A stretch of 18,488 bases of DNA from Bacillota bacterium. GTDB lineage: Bacteria; Bacillota; Proteinivoracia; UBA4975. Both the position numbers and the translations under genes were made by a program. This document shows, in pieces, positions 1-7,809 of this stretch. Within the stretch, counting starts at the first letter, position 1; each line of letters starts with the position of its first letter. Under the pieces are notes generated by a model. It did not search any database, was not told where the DNA came from, and worked only from the letters and a program-made list of their open reading frames with translations. The stretch covers positions 1-18,488 of the forward strand of contig JAAYHI010000113.1 of the NCBI GenBank assembly GCA_012727415.1, in the 5' to 3' direction.

Positions 1-492
1 CGGCTCAACCACAAGCCGCCGAAAGTAGCCCTGGTAGGTGAGGTCTACCTCATTGCCGAGCCCGCCGCCAATTTACACATCGAAGAGAGGCTGGGCAATA
101 TGGGGGTGGAGGTGTGCCGTCATGTCTGGATATCCCAGTGGCTTCGCGTCAATATCTTCCTGGATTTTTTGCGCCTGCGCCGCCGGGAAAAGGCGGAAAA
201 ATTAGCCCGTCCATACCTGCAGTGCTTTGTGGGCGGTCATGGCCAACATTCAGTGGGAGAGACCAGGAAGGCAATTCTGGAGGGGACAGATGGCGTAATC
301 CACGTCTACCCCTTTACCTGCACCCCGGAAATTGTCGCCCGGGGGATAATGCAAAAAATGGCTGCCAAAGCGGGAATGCCCCTGGTTTGTTTCTCAATGG
401 ATGAGCATTCCGGGGAGGCTGGCTTTCAGACTCGTCTGGAAGCCTTTGTCGATATATTGGGAATGAAGGGCAAGGGGAAATGCCATGGATGA
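1..492 (+). CDS. Acyl-CoA dehydratase activase-related protein (DUF2229/HgdB-like), C-terminal part
   Basis: The frame is open from the first base to a TGA at 490-492, so only the last 163 residues are visible and the start lies upstream. The visible part reads like the end of the DUF2229 / 2-hydroxyglutaryl-CoA dehydratase D-component-like family. It has a GGHGQHSVGE stretch, then PFTCTPEIVARGIM, then a DEHSGEAGFQTRLEAFVD ending that is typical of the family. Such proteins normally pair with a BadF/HgdC-type ATPase, and one follows at once, its ATG lying 8 nt inside this gene, which implies translational coupling. The dehydratase substrate cannot be told from this fragment. These proteins are sometimes fused to the activase; here they are two genes. 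The family call is fairly secure, the role is not. Confidence 0.8.
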   Translation, partial: RLNHKPPKVALVGEVYLIAEPAANLHIEERLGNMGVEVCRHVWISQWLRVNIFLDFLRLRRREKAEKLARPYLQCFVGGHGQHSVGETRKAILEGTDGVIHVYPFTCTPEIVARGIMQKMAAKAGMPLVCFSMDEHSGEAGFQTRLEAFVDILGMKGKGKCHG

Positions 493-1456
493 AAAATATT
501 ATCTGGGTGTAGATGTGGGGTCGGTAAGCACCAATTTTGTCCTCCTTGGTGAAGATAAGCAAGTGGTATATTCCTCCTATCTCAGGACCAGGGGACAGCC
601 CATCAACACAGTCAAAGAGGGCCTGGCTGAGGTAAGAGGCTTTGTCGGCCCCGGGCAGGTGGCCGGGGTGGGGGTAACCGGCAGCGGCCGCAACCTGGCG
701 GCAGTGCTGCTGGGTGCCGATGTGGTGAAAAATGAGATCACTGCCCATGCAGTAGCTGCCGGCGATACTTGCCCGGGAGTTAATACCGTCCTGGAAATCG
801 GCGGCCAGGACTCGAAGCTCATCATCCTGCGCCAGGGAGTGGTTGTGGATTTTGCCATGAACAGCGTGTGTGCGGCCGGCACCGGCTCTTTTCTCGACCA
901 ACAGGCTGCCCGCCTGGGGATACCAATTGCTGAATTCGGCAGCCTGGCATTACAAGGGGAAAACCCGGTGCGCATTGCCGGCCGTTGCTCGGTCTTTGCC
1001 GAGTCGGACATGATCCACAAGCAACAGATGGGCAACTCCCTGCCGGACATCATTGCCGGCCTTTGCGCTGCGCTTGTCCGGAACTACCTCAACAACCTGG
1101 CCAAGGGCAAGGAAATTAAGTCGCCGGTGGTGTTCCAGGGGGGAGTGGCTGCCAATGCCGGCATCAAGAGGGCCTTTGAAGAGGCATTGGGGATGGAGGT
1201 ACTGGTGCCCAAGCATTATGGTGTCATGGGGGCTCTGGGGGCAGCCCTCCTTGCCCATGCCCGGCCGGAGAATAAGCCCAGCAGCTTCCGGGGTTTTGGC
1301 GTCAGTGAAATGAGGCATAAAAGCTGCAGCTTTTACTGCAACCATTGCGCCAATAACTGTGAAATTGTTGAGCTCACCTGCGAGGGCAATATTCTCGCCC
1401 GCTGGGGTGACCGCTGCGGGAGGTGGTCGGGACTGGCCTGCAAAGATATAGGGTAA
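485..1456 (+). CDS. ATP-dependent acyl-CoA dehydratase activase (BadF/BcrA/HgdC family)
   Basis: This 323-residue ASKHA-fold ATPase probably serves as the ATP-driven electron donor that activates a 2-hydroxyacyl-CoA dehydratase or related reductase. Visible motifs are the phosphate-1 loop GVDVGSVSTN (residues 8-17), GVTGSGR (63-69), EIGGQDSK (104-111), and GGVAANAG (219-226). Cys129 in NSVCAAGTGS and Cys168 in GRCSVFAESD are 39 residues apart, the same spacing as the two Cys that bridge a [4Fe-4S] cluster at the HgdC dimer interface. An extra Cys-rich tail (C281, C285, C288, C292, C299, C311, C319) follows the ATPase core and suggests a further metal site. The ATG at 485 has AAGGGG seven bases upstream and overlaps the previous gene, so the two are cotranscribed. 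The dehydratase subunits are not in view. Family assignment is strong; the partner is unknown. Confidence 0.9.
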   Translation: MDEKYYLGVDVGSVSTNFVLLGEDKQVVYSSYLRTRGQPINTVKEGLAEVRGFVGPGQVAGVGVTGSGRNLAAVLLGADVVKNEITAHAVAAGDTCPGVNTVLEIGGQDSKLIILRQGVVVDFAMNSVCAAGTGSFLDQQAARLGIPIAEFGSLALQGENPVRIAGRCSVFAESDMIHKQQMGNSLPDIIAGLCAALVRNYLNNLAKGKEIKSPVVFQGGVAANAGIKRAFEEALGMEVLVPKHYGVMGALGAALLAHARPENKPSSFRGFGVSEMRHKSCSFYCNHCANNCEIVELTCEGNILARWGDRCGRWSGLACKDIG

Positions 1457-1559
1457 AGTCTTGCCCTTGTGTTTTTCAGGCTGAAATGATTTAATGGCTA
1501 TTGGGTATATCTTCCGCCAGCTTGCTGTGCAGCTGGAATATGTTATGGAGGGAAAAAGA

Positions 1560-2330
1560 ATGAGAAAACGCTTCTACGTTTATGCCCTGCTCCTGGTTCT
1601 CCTGGCAACAGTAATCATAAGCGGCTGCCAGGTTCAACTGCCACCCTGGAAAAGACTCACCGGCAGAGGCAAAGTCATTACTCAGGAACATACTCTTTCG
1701 GGGGACAGTTACTCCCTGGTCATTACCGACATTAAGTTTGCCCGCTCCTACAACGGAGTCATTGAAATTGATGAAAGTTTGCCTGATAAGCTCACCCTTG
1801 ACACCCAGCAGAATATTGCTGATTCCATCACAGTCACTGTTGACGACGAAAAGGGCACAATTCTTTTTAAGGGAAATAAAAAATACAGCTATAGTACCGA
1901 TACTTTTACTATTAAAATTGGCGTTCCCTTGAGTAGTGTGAGGATCGACGGAGGCTTCACCCTGGATATGAAGCTTCCTTCCGTCAAAGATTTTTCTCTG
2001 GATATTAACGGTGCCATTTCCGGAGACCTTGAATTTGGCCAACTGGATACCCTCGCCGTGGACATAAACGGTGCCAGCAGTATTGTGATGGCCGGTGAGT
2101 GTCAACAATGCACAGTTGTAATCAACGGCGCCTCCGACATTGACGCTGCAGATCTTTTTACCCGGGATTCCGCCATTACCATTAACGGTGCCGGCAGTTA
2201 TACCGCCAATGCTACAGGCACTCTGGATGCTTATGTCAATGGCGTCGGGACCATTACCTATGTTGGCGAACCGGAAGTGATAAACGACAGAATAGCGGGA
2301 TTGGGCACTATTAAGCAGCAAGGGGAGTAG
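1560..2330 (+). CDS. Lipoprotein with DUF2807 (GIN-type) beta-repeat domain
   Basis: Start chosen at the ATG at 1560 because GGAGGG lies just upstream and the protein then begins with a lipoprotein signal: MRKR, a hydrophobic run, and a lipobox IISGC with Cys23. An in-frame ATG at 1494 would add 22 residues before the signal and has no ribosome site. The mature part (256 residues in all) resembles the DUF2807 / GIN domain. Five short NG turns (DING, DING, VING, TING, YVNG, residues 148-228) recur about every 19-20 residues, as expected for stacked beta-strand rungs. It is probably anchored on the outer face of the membrane; the function of such proteins is not established. Its codons look more AT-rich than those of its neighbours. 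It stands alone between two operons, and I saw no clear promoter in the 103 bases before it. Confidence 0.75.
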   Translation: MRKRFYVYALLLVLLATVIISGCQVQLPPWKRLTGRGKVITQEHTLSGDSYSLVITDIKFARSYNGVIEIDESLPDKLTLDTQQNIADSITVTVDDEKGTILFKGNKKYSYSTDTFTIKIGVPLSSVRIDGGFTLDMKLPSVKDFSLDINGAISGDLEFGQLDTLAVDINGASSIVMAGECQQCTVVINGASDIDAADLFTRDSAITINGAGSYTANATGTLDAYVNGVGTITYVGEPEVINDRIAGLGTIKQQGE

Positions 2331-2357
2331 CATTCTCCTGCCAAAGGGAATCTTCAT

Positions 2358-2387
2358 GGCTGCCTGGATTTTTTGCCGGCAGCCTTT
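2358..2387 (+). terminator. Possible terminator after the lipoprotein gene
   Basis: A 7-bp perfect inverted repeat (GGCTGCC at 2358-2364, GGCAGCC at 2378-2384) encloses a 13-nt loop and is followed only by a short T run. It lies 28 bases after the lipoprotein stop and just before the next promoter. The long loop and short T tract make it a weak candidate. Confidence 0.45.
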
Positions 2388-2390
2388 ATA

Positions 2391-2418
2391 TGTACCTGCG
2401 GGGCAGATATGGTATAAT
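2391..2418 (+). promoter_or_regulatory. Extended -10 promoter for the tRNA nucleotidyltransferase operon
   Basis: TGGTATAAT at 2410-2418 is a perfect extended -10 element. A poor -35 (TGTACC, 3 of 6 matches) sits 16 bases upstream of the hexamer, which extended -10 promoters tolerate. It lies 27 bases before the ATG at 2446, which has a near-ideal GGAGGTGA ribosome site at 2434-2441. Confidence 0.65.
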
Positions 2419-2445
2419 TATTGGCAGGATTGAGGAGGTGAGACT

Positions 2446-5064
2446 ATGGAGGTCATTGTCAGCCATGGGGGCACAGATTTTGACGGACTGGCCGCCATGG
2501 TCGCCTGCGCCAAATTGCACCCCCAGGCAGTTATGGTCCTAGTTGGCGGTCAAAGCCCTGGGGTTCGTCGCTTTATAGCCGAACATAAAGGTTATTTGCC
2601 CCTCTGCCGCCCGGAGCAACTGCAAGAGAAAGGAATCTCCACTTTATACATAGTCGATGCCCAGCAGCCCCGGCAGCTGGGGGATTCGGCCTGGCTTTGG
2701 GAGAAGGCGGGCACAATCGTCACCTACGACCATCATCCTCCTTTTGCTGAGGCGGGCCCGGGGATACGCCAGCAGGTTGGGGCAGTGACCACCCTCCTGG
2801 TGGAACTGTTGCGGGCGCAGGCAATGCCCCTTACCTCCTTTGAGGCTTCCTTGTTTTTATTGGGAATCTATGAGGATACCCATTGCCTGACCAACCTGGC
2901 CACTACTCCCAGAGACATGCAGGCGGCAGCCTGGCTGCTGGAGCAGGGGGGAAGGTTGTCTCAGGTCAGCCAGTACATAGATATTTCCCTTGCTCCCCAG
3001 CAACGGGATTTGCTGGCGGCTTTGCTGGGAGAGGCGCGGCTGGAAAAGATAAATCAGCGCAGCATCCTGGTAATGGCAGCCAGTGCGGGTAAATTTGTCA
3101 GCGGCTTAGGCGGCCTCACCCAGCGCCTGGCCGAATTGGAGGACTGCGACCTGGCAGTAAGCATAGTAGTGATGGGAAATCAGGTGCACCTGGTTGCCCG
3201 CAGCCGCCGGCCGGAGCTGGACCTCCTGGATATTTTTGCGCCTCTGCAGCCCAGGGGGCATGCAGGGGCCATTGCCATGACCTTTGCTGCCCTGGAGCCT
3301 GCTGCCCTGTACTCTCAGGTAATGGCCCTCCTGAGAGAGCGCTTGCCTAAGGTGCAAGTGGCGGGGGATATAATGTCTGCCCCTGTCAAGACTATATCTG
3401 AGGACACTTCCATTGCCGAAGCCCATCGCCTGATGCTTCGCTACGGGCATATGGGGATGCCGGTAATCAGCAGCCAGCAAGGAGTAGTTGGCATCGTTAC
3501 CCGCAGAGATATTGACAAGGCCATGGGCTTTAACCTGGGCCATATCCCTGTGCGGAGGTACATGACCCGCAATGTGGTAACTGTCGATGTCCTCACCCCG
3601 GTTGCTGAGGTGATTCGCCTGATGACCCAATACGACATTGGCCGGGTGCCGGTGGTCGACCGGGGGCAATTGGCAGGGATTATTACCCGCTCAGATTTGC
3701 TGGCCCATATTGTCGGGGGTAATGCAGAAGATGCGGAATCCCTGTTTACGCCGGGGGATTTTCGCCTGGCAAAACGGGAAGACAATATCACCGGCCTCAT
3801 TAACAGCAGGTTGCCCCGGCGGATCCAGGGAATCTTAATGCTGTTGGGGAAAATAGCCCAGGAGGAAGGATTTGCCGCTTACGCCGTTGGCGGCTTTGTG
3901 CGGGATCTGCTGCTGGGACTGCCTAACCTGGATTTGGATGTGGCTGTGGAGGACGACGCCATAAAATTTGCCCGCTTGTTGGCTGATGCGGCGGGAGGCA
4001 GGATCACGGCCCATGAAGATATGGGCACTGCCACTGTAACCCTCACCGACGGGTTCCGGATTGACTTTGCCACGGCGAGGATGGAGTTTTACCAGTATCC
4101 GGCTGCCAGGCCCCAGGTGGAGCAAACCACAATTAAGCATGACCTGTACCGCAGGGATTTCACCATCAACACTTTAGCTTTTGCCCTTAACACCGACCGC
4201 TTCGGAGAGTTTCTGGATTTCTTTGGCGGCTATGAGGATTTGCGGGCAGGATTGATCAGGGTTCTTTACAACTTGAGCTTCGTCGACGATCCTACCAGGA
4301 TACTCCGGGCGATACGGTTTGCCTGCCGCTATGGTTTTCGCCTCGAAGAGGAGACAAGGGGGTTGATGGCCTCGGCCCTTGCCGATGAGATGTTGGCAAA
4401 GCCTCCCGCGGCCAGGTTAGGCAAGGAGATGGGCCACATCTTCCGCGAGCCCAATGTTCCCTCCCTGCTTAAACTGGCTCAGGAGCTTGGCGTATTGCAA
4501 AAGCTGTTGCCCGGCCTGGAATGGAGCGACAAGCTGGAAGGGCAGATTAACGCCGTTCCCCGGGTCAGCCGCTGGCTGGCAAAGCATGACCTGGCCAGCC
4601 AGGACTGGCTGCTGTATCCTGTCCTGCTCCTTAATGCCGCTCCCCGGGAAGGGCGGGAAGAAGCCATGGCTGTCCTTGGCCTTAAGCCCAGGGAGCAAAA
4701 GCTGGTTTCAGCTGTGGCAGACAATCTGGAAGCTTTGAGCAGCTCGTTGAGAAACCCGGCTTTACCCCCTCAAGGAGTCTATGATATTCTCAATCCCCAG
4801 GCACCCTTGGCATTGTTGGCCCTGCTGGCGGCCAATCCCGGGGAAGCTGATCTCCGGGCTAAAGTGCTGTTATACCTGGAAAAACTGGCGGACCTGGAGC
4901 TTGCCATTGACGGCAATGATTTGCTCCAGCTGGGAGTAGAAGCCGGACCGGAAGTAGGCAGGATTCTCAAGGCCGTTCACCGGGCAAAACTCGAGGGCCT
5001 GGTGGAGACCAGGGAGGATGAGCTGGCCCTGGCTGAGCGCCTGTACAAAGGAGAAGAGCAATGA
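2446..5064 (+). CDS. cca: DHH-CBS-CBS-tRNA nucleotidyltransferase fusion (A-adding or CCA-adding enzyme)
   Basis: This 872-residue protein adds one or more nucleotides to tRNA 3' ends. An N-terminal DHH-type phosphoesterase-like domain shows DFDG (11-14), YDHH (94-97) and a GHAGA near 271. Two CBS domains follow (about 306-358 and 370-423). The class II nucleotidyltransferase head has GGFVRD (482-487), the DLD metal-binding pair D496/D498, RRDFTIN (569-575) and DDPTRILRAIRF (614-625), then a helical C-terminal region. The same domain order is known from A-adding enzymes such as that of Aquifex, where a separate CC-adding enzyme exists, so this may add only the final A. Whether the DHH part is catalytic is unknown. 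CBS pairs usually bind adenine nucleotides. The gene heads an operon, and its TGA overlaps the next ATG in ATGA. Confidence 0.9.
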   Translation: MEVIVSHGGTDFDGLAAMVACAKLHPQAVMVLVGGQSPGVRRFIAEHKGYLPLCRPEQLQEKGISTLYIVDAQQPRQLGDSAWLWEKAGTIVTYDHHPPFAEAGPGIRQQVGAVTTLLVELLRAQAMPLTSFEASLFLLGIYEDTHCLTNLATTPRDMQAAAWLLEQGGRLSQVSQYIDISLAPQQRDLLAALLGEARLEKINQRSILVMAASAGKFVSGLGGLTQRLAELEDCDLAVSIVVMGNQVHLVARSRRPELDLLDIFAPLQPRGHAGAIAMTFAALEPAALYSQVMALLRERLPKVQVAGDIMSAPVKTISEDTSIAEAHRLMLRYGHMGMPVISSQQGVVGIVTRRDIDKAMGFNLGHIPVRRYMTRNVVTVDVLTPVAEVIRLMTQYDIGRVPVVDRGQLAGIITRSDLLAHIVGGNAEDAESLFTPGDFRLAKREDNITGLINSRLPRRIQGILMLLGKIAQEEGFAAYAVGGFVRDLLLGLPNLDLDVAVEDDAIKFARLLADAAGGRITAHEDMGTATVTLTDGFRIDFATARMEFYQYPAARPQVEQTTIKHDLYRRDFTINTLAFALNTDRFGEFLDFFGGYEDLRAGLIRVLYNLSFVDDPTRILRAIRFACRYGFRLEEETRGLMASALADEMLAKPPAARLGKEMGHIFREPNVPSLLKLAQELGVLQKLLPGLEWSDKLEGQINAVPRVSRWLAKHDLASQDWLLYPVLLLNAAPREGREEAMAVLGLKPREQKLVSAVADNLEALSSSLRNPALPPQGVYDILNPQAPLALLALLAANPGEADLRAKVLLYLEKLADLELAIDGNDLLQLGVEAGPEVGRILKAVHRAKLEGLVETREDELALAERLYKGEEQ

Positions 5065-5720
5065 ATATATTACAGCAAATAGTAAGGGACTTAATCTACT
5101 GGGTGCCGGCCCTGGTTATTGCCATGAGCTTTCACGAATATGCCCATGCCAGGGTGGCTGACAGGCTGGGTGACCCCACTCCCCGGTATGCGGGACGGCT
5201 GACCATAAATCCCCTGAAACATGTTGACCCAATTGGTTTGCTGATGTTGGTGATAGTCAGGTTTGGCTGGGCAAAGCCGGTGCCGGTCAATCCCCTGTAC
5301 TTCAGGGGCGACCGGCGGCAGGGCATGATTGAAGTGTCCCTGGCCGGCCCGGCCACAAACTTTGTCCTGGCGGTGCTTGCGGGTATCGCCATGGCCTTTG
5401 CCGCCTACTGGTCGCAAAAATGGCCCGGAGCTGTCCACATCTTGCGTTTCTTGGATTATCTCCTGATTTACAATGTCTTCTTTGGGGTCTTTAACCTCAT
5501 GCCCATTCCCCCCCTGGACGGCTCCAAGATCCTCTTTAACCTGCTGCCCCAGCGGTATTACTACATCTATCTCACTCTGGAACAGTATGGCCCCTTCATT
5601 CTCATCCTTGTCCTGGTGACAGGCCTGCATCATTTGTTTCTCACCCCTATAGCATCGGGATTAATTAAAAGCATTATGGCTTTGGCAAATGAAATCCTGA
5701 AGATACTGGTGAAGCTATGA
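5061..5720 (+). CDS. Site-2 protease family membrane metalloprotease (peptidase M50)
   Basis: This 219-residue hydrophobic protein carries the zinc-binding HEYAH (residues 25-29) within its first membrane segment and, near residue 145, NLMPIPPLDGSK, whose Asp153 is the expected third zinc ligand. Together these define the short M50/YwhC-type rhomboid-unrelated intramembrane proteases that cut within membrane helices. Several further membrane segments lie around 55-70, 92-115, 130-147 and 170-195. There is no PDZ domain, unlike RseP. The substrate is unknown. The gene overlaps the one before and the one after by ATGA junctions, so translation is probably coupled through the whole operon. The M50-scpA-scpB order is common in Clostridia and Bacilli relatives, but no functional link between protease and condensin partners is established. 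Confidence 0.9.
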   Translation: MNILQQIVRDLIYWVPALVIAMSFHEYAHARVADRLGDPTPRYAGRLTINPLKHVDPIGLLMLVIVRFGWAKPVPVNPLYFRGDRRQGMIEVSLAGPATNFVLAVLAGIAMAFAAYWSQKWPGAVHILRFLDYLLIYNVFFGVFNLMPIPPLDGSKILFNLLPQRYYYIYLTLEQYGPFILILVLVTGLHHLFLTPIASGLIKSIMALANEILKILVKL

Positions 5721-6460
5721 AATCGCAACAATTGTCCCAAGTCGGCTCCCGTCCTGTCGTCCAGGTCACCCTGCCTGTGTTTGAGGGCCCCTTTGACCTG
5801 CTGATTTATCTTGTGCAGCGGGACAAGCTTGACATCCACAGCATTGCCATTGCCGACATCACCCGCAGCTATTTGGAAAGCCTCAGCCTGGTGGAGTTTG
5901 ATCCGGAACTGGCCAGCGATTTTATCTACATGGCTGCCTACTTGCTGGAACTGAAGTCCCGGTCACTGCTGCCCCGGGTGGAGCGGGAACTGTTGGCGGA
6001 TGAACCTGATCCCAGGCAAGAGCTGATCTTGCGCCTGGTGCAATACAAGCGCTTTAAAGACCTGGCAGGACAGCTGGAGAAAATGATTTCCCTGGACAAC
6101 TACGATTATACCCGCCAGCCGGATCTGCCCCCGGATCCCCTGGTCCGGCCCCTCGTACCCATGTCCCTGGACAACCTCTTTTCTGCTTTTGCCCGGGCAC
6201 TGGAAAGAAGTAAGGTGGAAGTGCGACAGCTGGCGGCAAACGGCGTTCCTATTGGTGTCAGGCTGGAACAGCTGCGTCAGCGGCTGGCGAAGGGTTCCGC
6301 TACCTTTGACGAGCTGGCCCGGGGACTTGGCCTTGAGGAAATAATAGTCACTTTCCTGGCTGTCTTGGAATTGGTGCGGCTGGGGGAAGCACTGGTCTTT
6401 CAACAAGAAGTTTTTGCGCCTATAGTAATTGAATCTGTGAAGGATGATAGAGATGGATAG
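5717..6460 (+). CDS. scpA: Segregation and condensation protein A
   Basis: At 247 residues this is of normal ScpA (kleisin) length. ScpA bridges the heads of the Smc dimer and with ScpB forms the bacterial condensin that compacts and separates newly copied origins. The N-terminal signature FEGPFDLLIYLV (22-33) followed by DITRSYLESL is characteristic and contacts the Smc neck. The middle is charged and helical (LELKSRSLLPR, 77-87), and the C-terminal winged helix (about 200-240, with TFDELARGLGLEEIIVTFLA) binds the Smc cap. The ATG overlaps the protease stop (ATGA), and the stop lies 8 nt inside scpB, so the two subunits should be made together. smc itself is not in the window. Confidence 0.95.
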   Translation: MKSQQLSQVGSRPVVQVTLPVFEGPFDLLIYLVQRDKLDIHSIAIADITRSYLESLSLVEFDPELASDFIYMAAYLLELKSRSLLPRVERELLADEPDPRQELILRLVQYKRFKDLAGQLEKMISLDNYDYTRQPDLPPDPLVRPLVPMSLDNLFSAFARALERSKVEVRQLAANGVPIGVRLEQLRQRLAKGSATFDELARGLGLEEIIVTFLAVLELVRLGEALVFQQEVFAPIVIESVKDDRDG

Positions 6461-6956
6461 TGTAAATTACCTGGCGGCGTTAGAAGCAGTATTATTCGCC
6501 AGCGGCGACCCTGTGCCTGTCAGCAAGCTCTGTGAGATTTTTCAGGTGACGGAACTGGAGCTCATGCAGTGGCTGGACCGGCTGGAGATTGCCCTGGAGG
6601 ACAGAGGGGTGTGCCTCCTTCGCGCCGACGGGGCTGTCCAGATGGCCGCTGACAGGAAGTACAATGTTTATATCGAGGGCCTGACAGACACCCTCAGGCC
6701 GGCAAGGCTATCTGCTCCAACCCTGGAAACCCTGGCGATTATTGCCTACCGCCAGCCAGTTACTCGTCCTGAAATTGAGGAGATTCGCGGAGTCAAGGTA
6801 GAAAAGGCCCTCAACACCTTGCTGGCCTATGACCTCATTACCGAGGTGGGCAGGCGGGAGACCACCGGCCGCCCTATTTTGTACGGCACTACCGAAGAAT
6901 TCCTCCGCTTTTTTGGCATCAAGGACCTTTCCGAGCTGCCGGAACTGCCGCAATAA
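6453..6956 (+). CDS. scpB: Segregation and condensation protein B
   Basis: ScpB dimers bind ScpA and complete the Smc condensin complex. The ATG at 6453 is preferred because AAGGA (6440-6444) stands eight bases before it; an in-frame ATG at 6444 lies inside that same site and has none of its own. The resulting protein has 167 residues, slightly short for the family, which is usually near 180-200. Two winged-helix domains are expected. The first begins LAALEAVLFASGDPV (7-21). The second contains the family signature SAPTLETLAIIAYRQPVT (87-104) followed by RPEIEEIRG. The C-terminal acidic tail (DLSELPELP) is usual. It is the last gene of the operon, ending four bases before a strong terminator. 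Confidence 0.93.
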   Translation: MDSVNYLAALEAVLFASGDPVPVSKLCEIFQVTELELMQWLDRLEIALEDRGVCLLRADGAVQMAADRKYNVYIEGLTDTLRPARLSAPTLETLAIIAYRQPVTRPEIEEIRGVKVEKALNTLLAYDLITEVGRRETTGRPILYGTTEEFLRFFGIKDLSELPELPQ

Positions 6957-6960
6957 CAAA

Positions 6961-6999
6961 CTCCCCTGTTGGCTGTCTGCCAGCAGGGGAGAATTTTTT
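6961..6999 (+). terminator. Strong Rho-independent terminator of the cca-scpB operon
   Basis: A 13-bp stem with one G-U pair (6961-6973 with 6979-6991) closes a 5-nt loop and is followed by AA and six T. It begins four bases after the scpB stop and separates the operon from the DUF2953 gene. Confidence 0.9.
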
Positions 7000-7080
7000 C
7001 TATATCGCTGCCGCGCTATTAACCACTTCTGCCCCCGGGGATTTATGGATTTTTCTGGGCATACTACATATGGTGAGGTT

Positions 7081-7809
7081 ATGGTATATGGATGCATTGC
7101 GGTGCTGGCCATTTTATTATTATTGTTTTTTTTGCCTGTTCGCTTGTGGATAGATTACAAACACCGGGGAATGAAGGAAGACAGTTTCCTGGTGCAAATC
7201 AGCACCCTGGCTGGAGCCTTGAGCTACTCCTTGGAATTGCCGGTTGTCCGCTCCTCGGGTAAGGGCATGACTTTTGCCCAGGAAAAGGGAAGCAAAAAAA
7301 GGGGGCGAAGGCTTTTGTTTTCTATCCCCTGGAAGCTGAGCAGCAACTGGCGTGAACTGAGAGATTCGATGCGCTTTGGGAGGGGAGTCTTTCGCTTTTT
7401 TCGCAGGCAGCTGAAGATAAAGAGATTTGTCTGGCATACAGAGCTGGGGATGAGGGAAAGCCACCGCCTTGCCATAATTACTGGCAGCCTGTGGGCGGTA
7501 AAGGGAATGGCTTTGTCCTATCTTTACAACCTGTACACCTTCACTGCCCCGCCGGTTATCAGGGTATTGCCCCGCTTTAACAAGAAGATTCTTCGGGTGG
7601 CCTTTTCTTGTATATTGGAATTTCCCCTGGGCTATGCTATAATGACAGCTTTTTTTGCCGGTTTCCAGGCAATTAAACTTAGATTAAAGAGAAGGGGTGC
7701 AAGTAATGGACGAACATCCAATCCAGGGTCTGATGAAGACAGCTATGGAAAGTATCAAGGAAATGGTAGATGTGAATACAGTAATCGGCGATGCCGTAGA
7801 GGCTCCTGA
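7081..7809 (+). CDS. DUF2953 (YtfI-like) sporulation-associated membrane protein
   Basis: The frame stays open upstream to 6829, but that would run through scpB and its terminator, so I chose the ATG at 7081, with GGTGAGG close before it (spacing is short). The 242-residue product starts with a membrane helix (residues 4-20), then a basic region (72-78 and 98-115) and a family-like segment around 118-150 (WHTELGMRES, GSLWAVKGMA). A second hydrophobic helix lies near 181-197. DUF2953 proteins sit next to ytfJ in many spore formers; their function is unknown. The last 34 residues (209-242) lie out of frame over ytfJ and look like arbitrary sequence rich in S, N, G and R. The usual protein probably ends near residue 205. 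Family call is moderate, start uncertain. Confidence 0.72.
   Translation: MVYGCIAVLAILLLLFFLPVRLWIDYKHRGMKEDSFLVQISTLAGALSYSLELPVVRSSGKGMTFAQEKGSKKRGRRLLFSIPWKLSSNWRELRDSMRFGRGVFRFFRRQLKIKRFVWHTELGMRESHRLAIITGSLWAVKGMALSYLYNLYTFTAPPVIRVLPRFNKKILRVAFSCILEFPLGYAIMTAFFAGFQAIKLRLKRRGASNGRTSNPGSDEDSYGKYQGNGRCEYSNRRCRRGS
7615..7643 (+). promoter_or_regulatory. Sigma-A-like extended -10 promoter for ytfJ inside the DUF2953 gene
   Basis: TTGGAA (7615-7620, 4 of 6) and TATAAT (7638-7643) are separated by exactly 17 bases, with an extended TGC just before the -10. It lies within the upstream coding region, about 60 bases ahead of the ytfJ ATG, so ytfJ could be expressed on its own. Confidence 0.5.

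Noticed and set aside
314..901. A 195-codon minus-strand frame over the activase genes
   Set aside because: It is opposite two genes with clear family motifs and has no features of its own.
1457..1559. Possible promoter or terminator between the activase and lipoprotein genes
   Set aside because: TTGCCC at 1461-1466 has no -10 at suitable distance, and no hairpin with a T run is present.
1491..2357. A 288-codon minus-strand open frame opposite the lipoprotein gene
   Set aside because: It mirrors the GIN lipoprotein, has no signal or recognisable domain, and the plus-strand frame has an RBS, a lipobox and regular repeats.
7057..7066. GGGCATACTA before the DUF2953 gene, resembling a forespore sigma-F/sigma-G -10
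   Set aside because: No matching -35 occurs at the right distance; a -10 match alone is weak evidence.
6829..7080. Upstream extension of the DUF2953 frame into scpB
   Set aside because: It runs out of frame across scpB and through a strong terminator; the membrane helix begins only after 7081.
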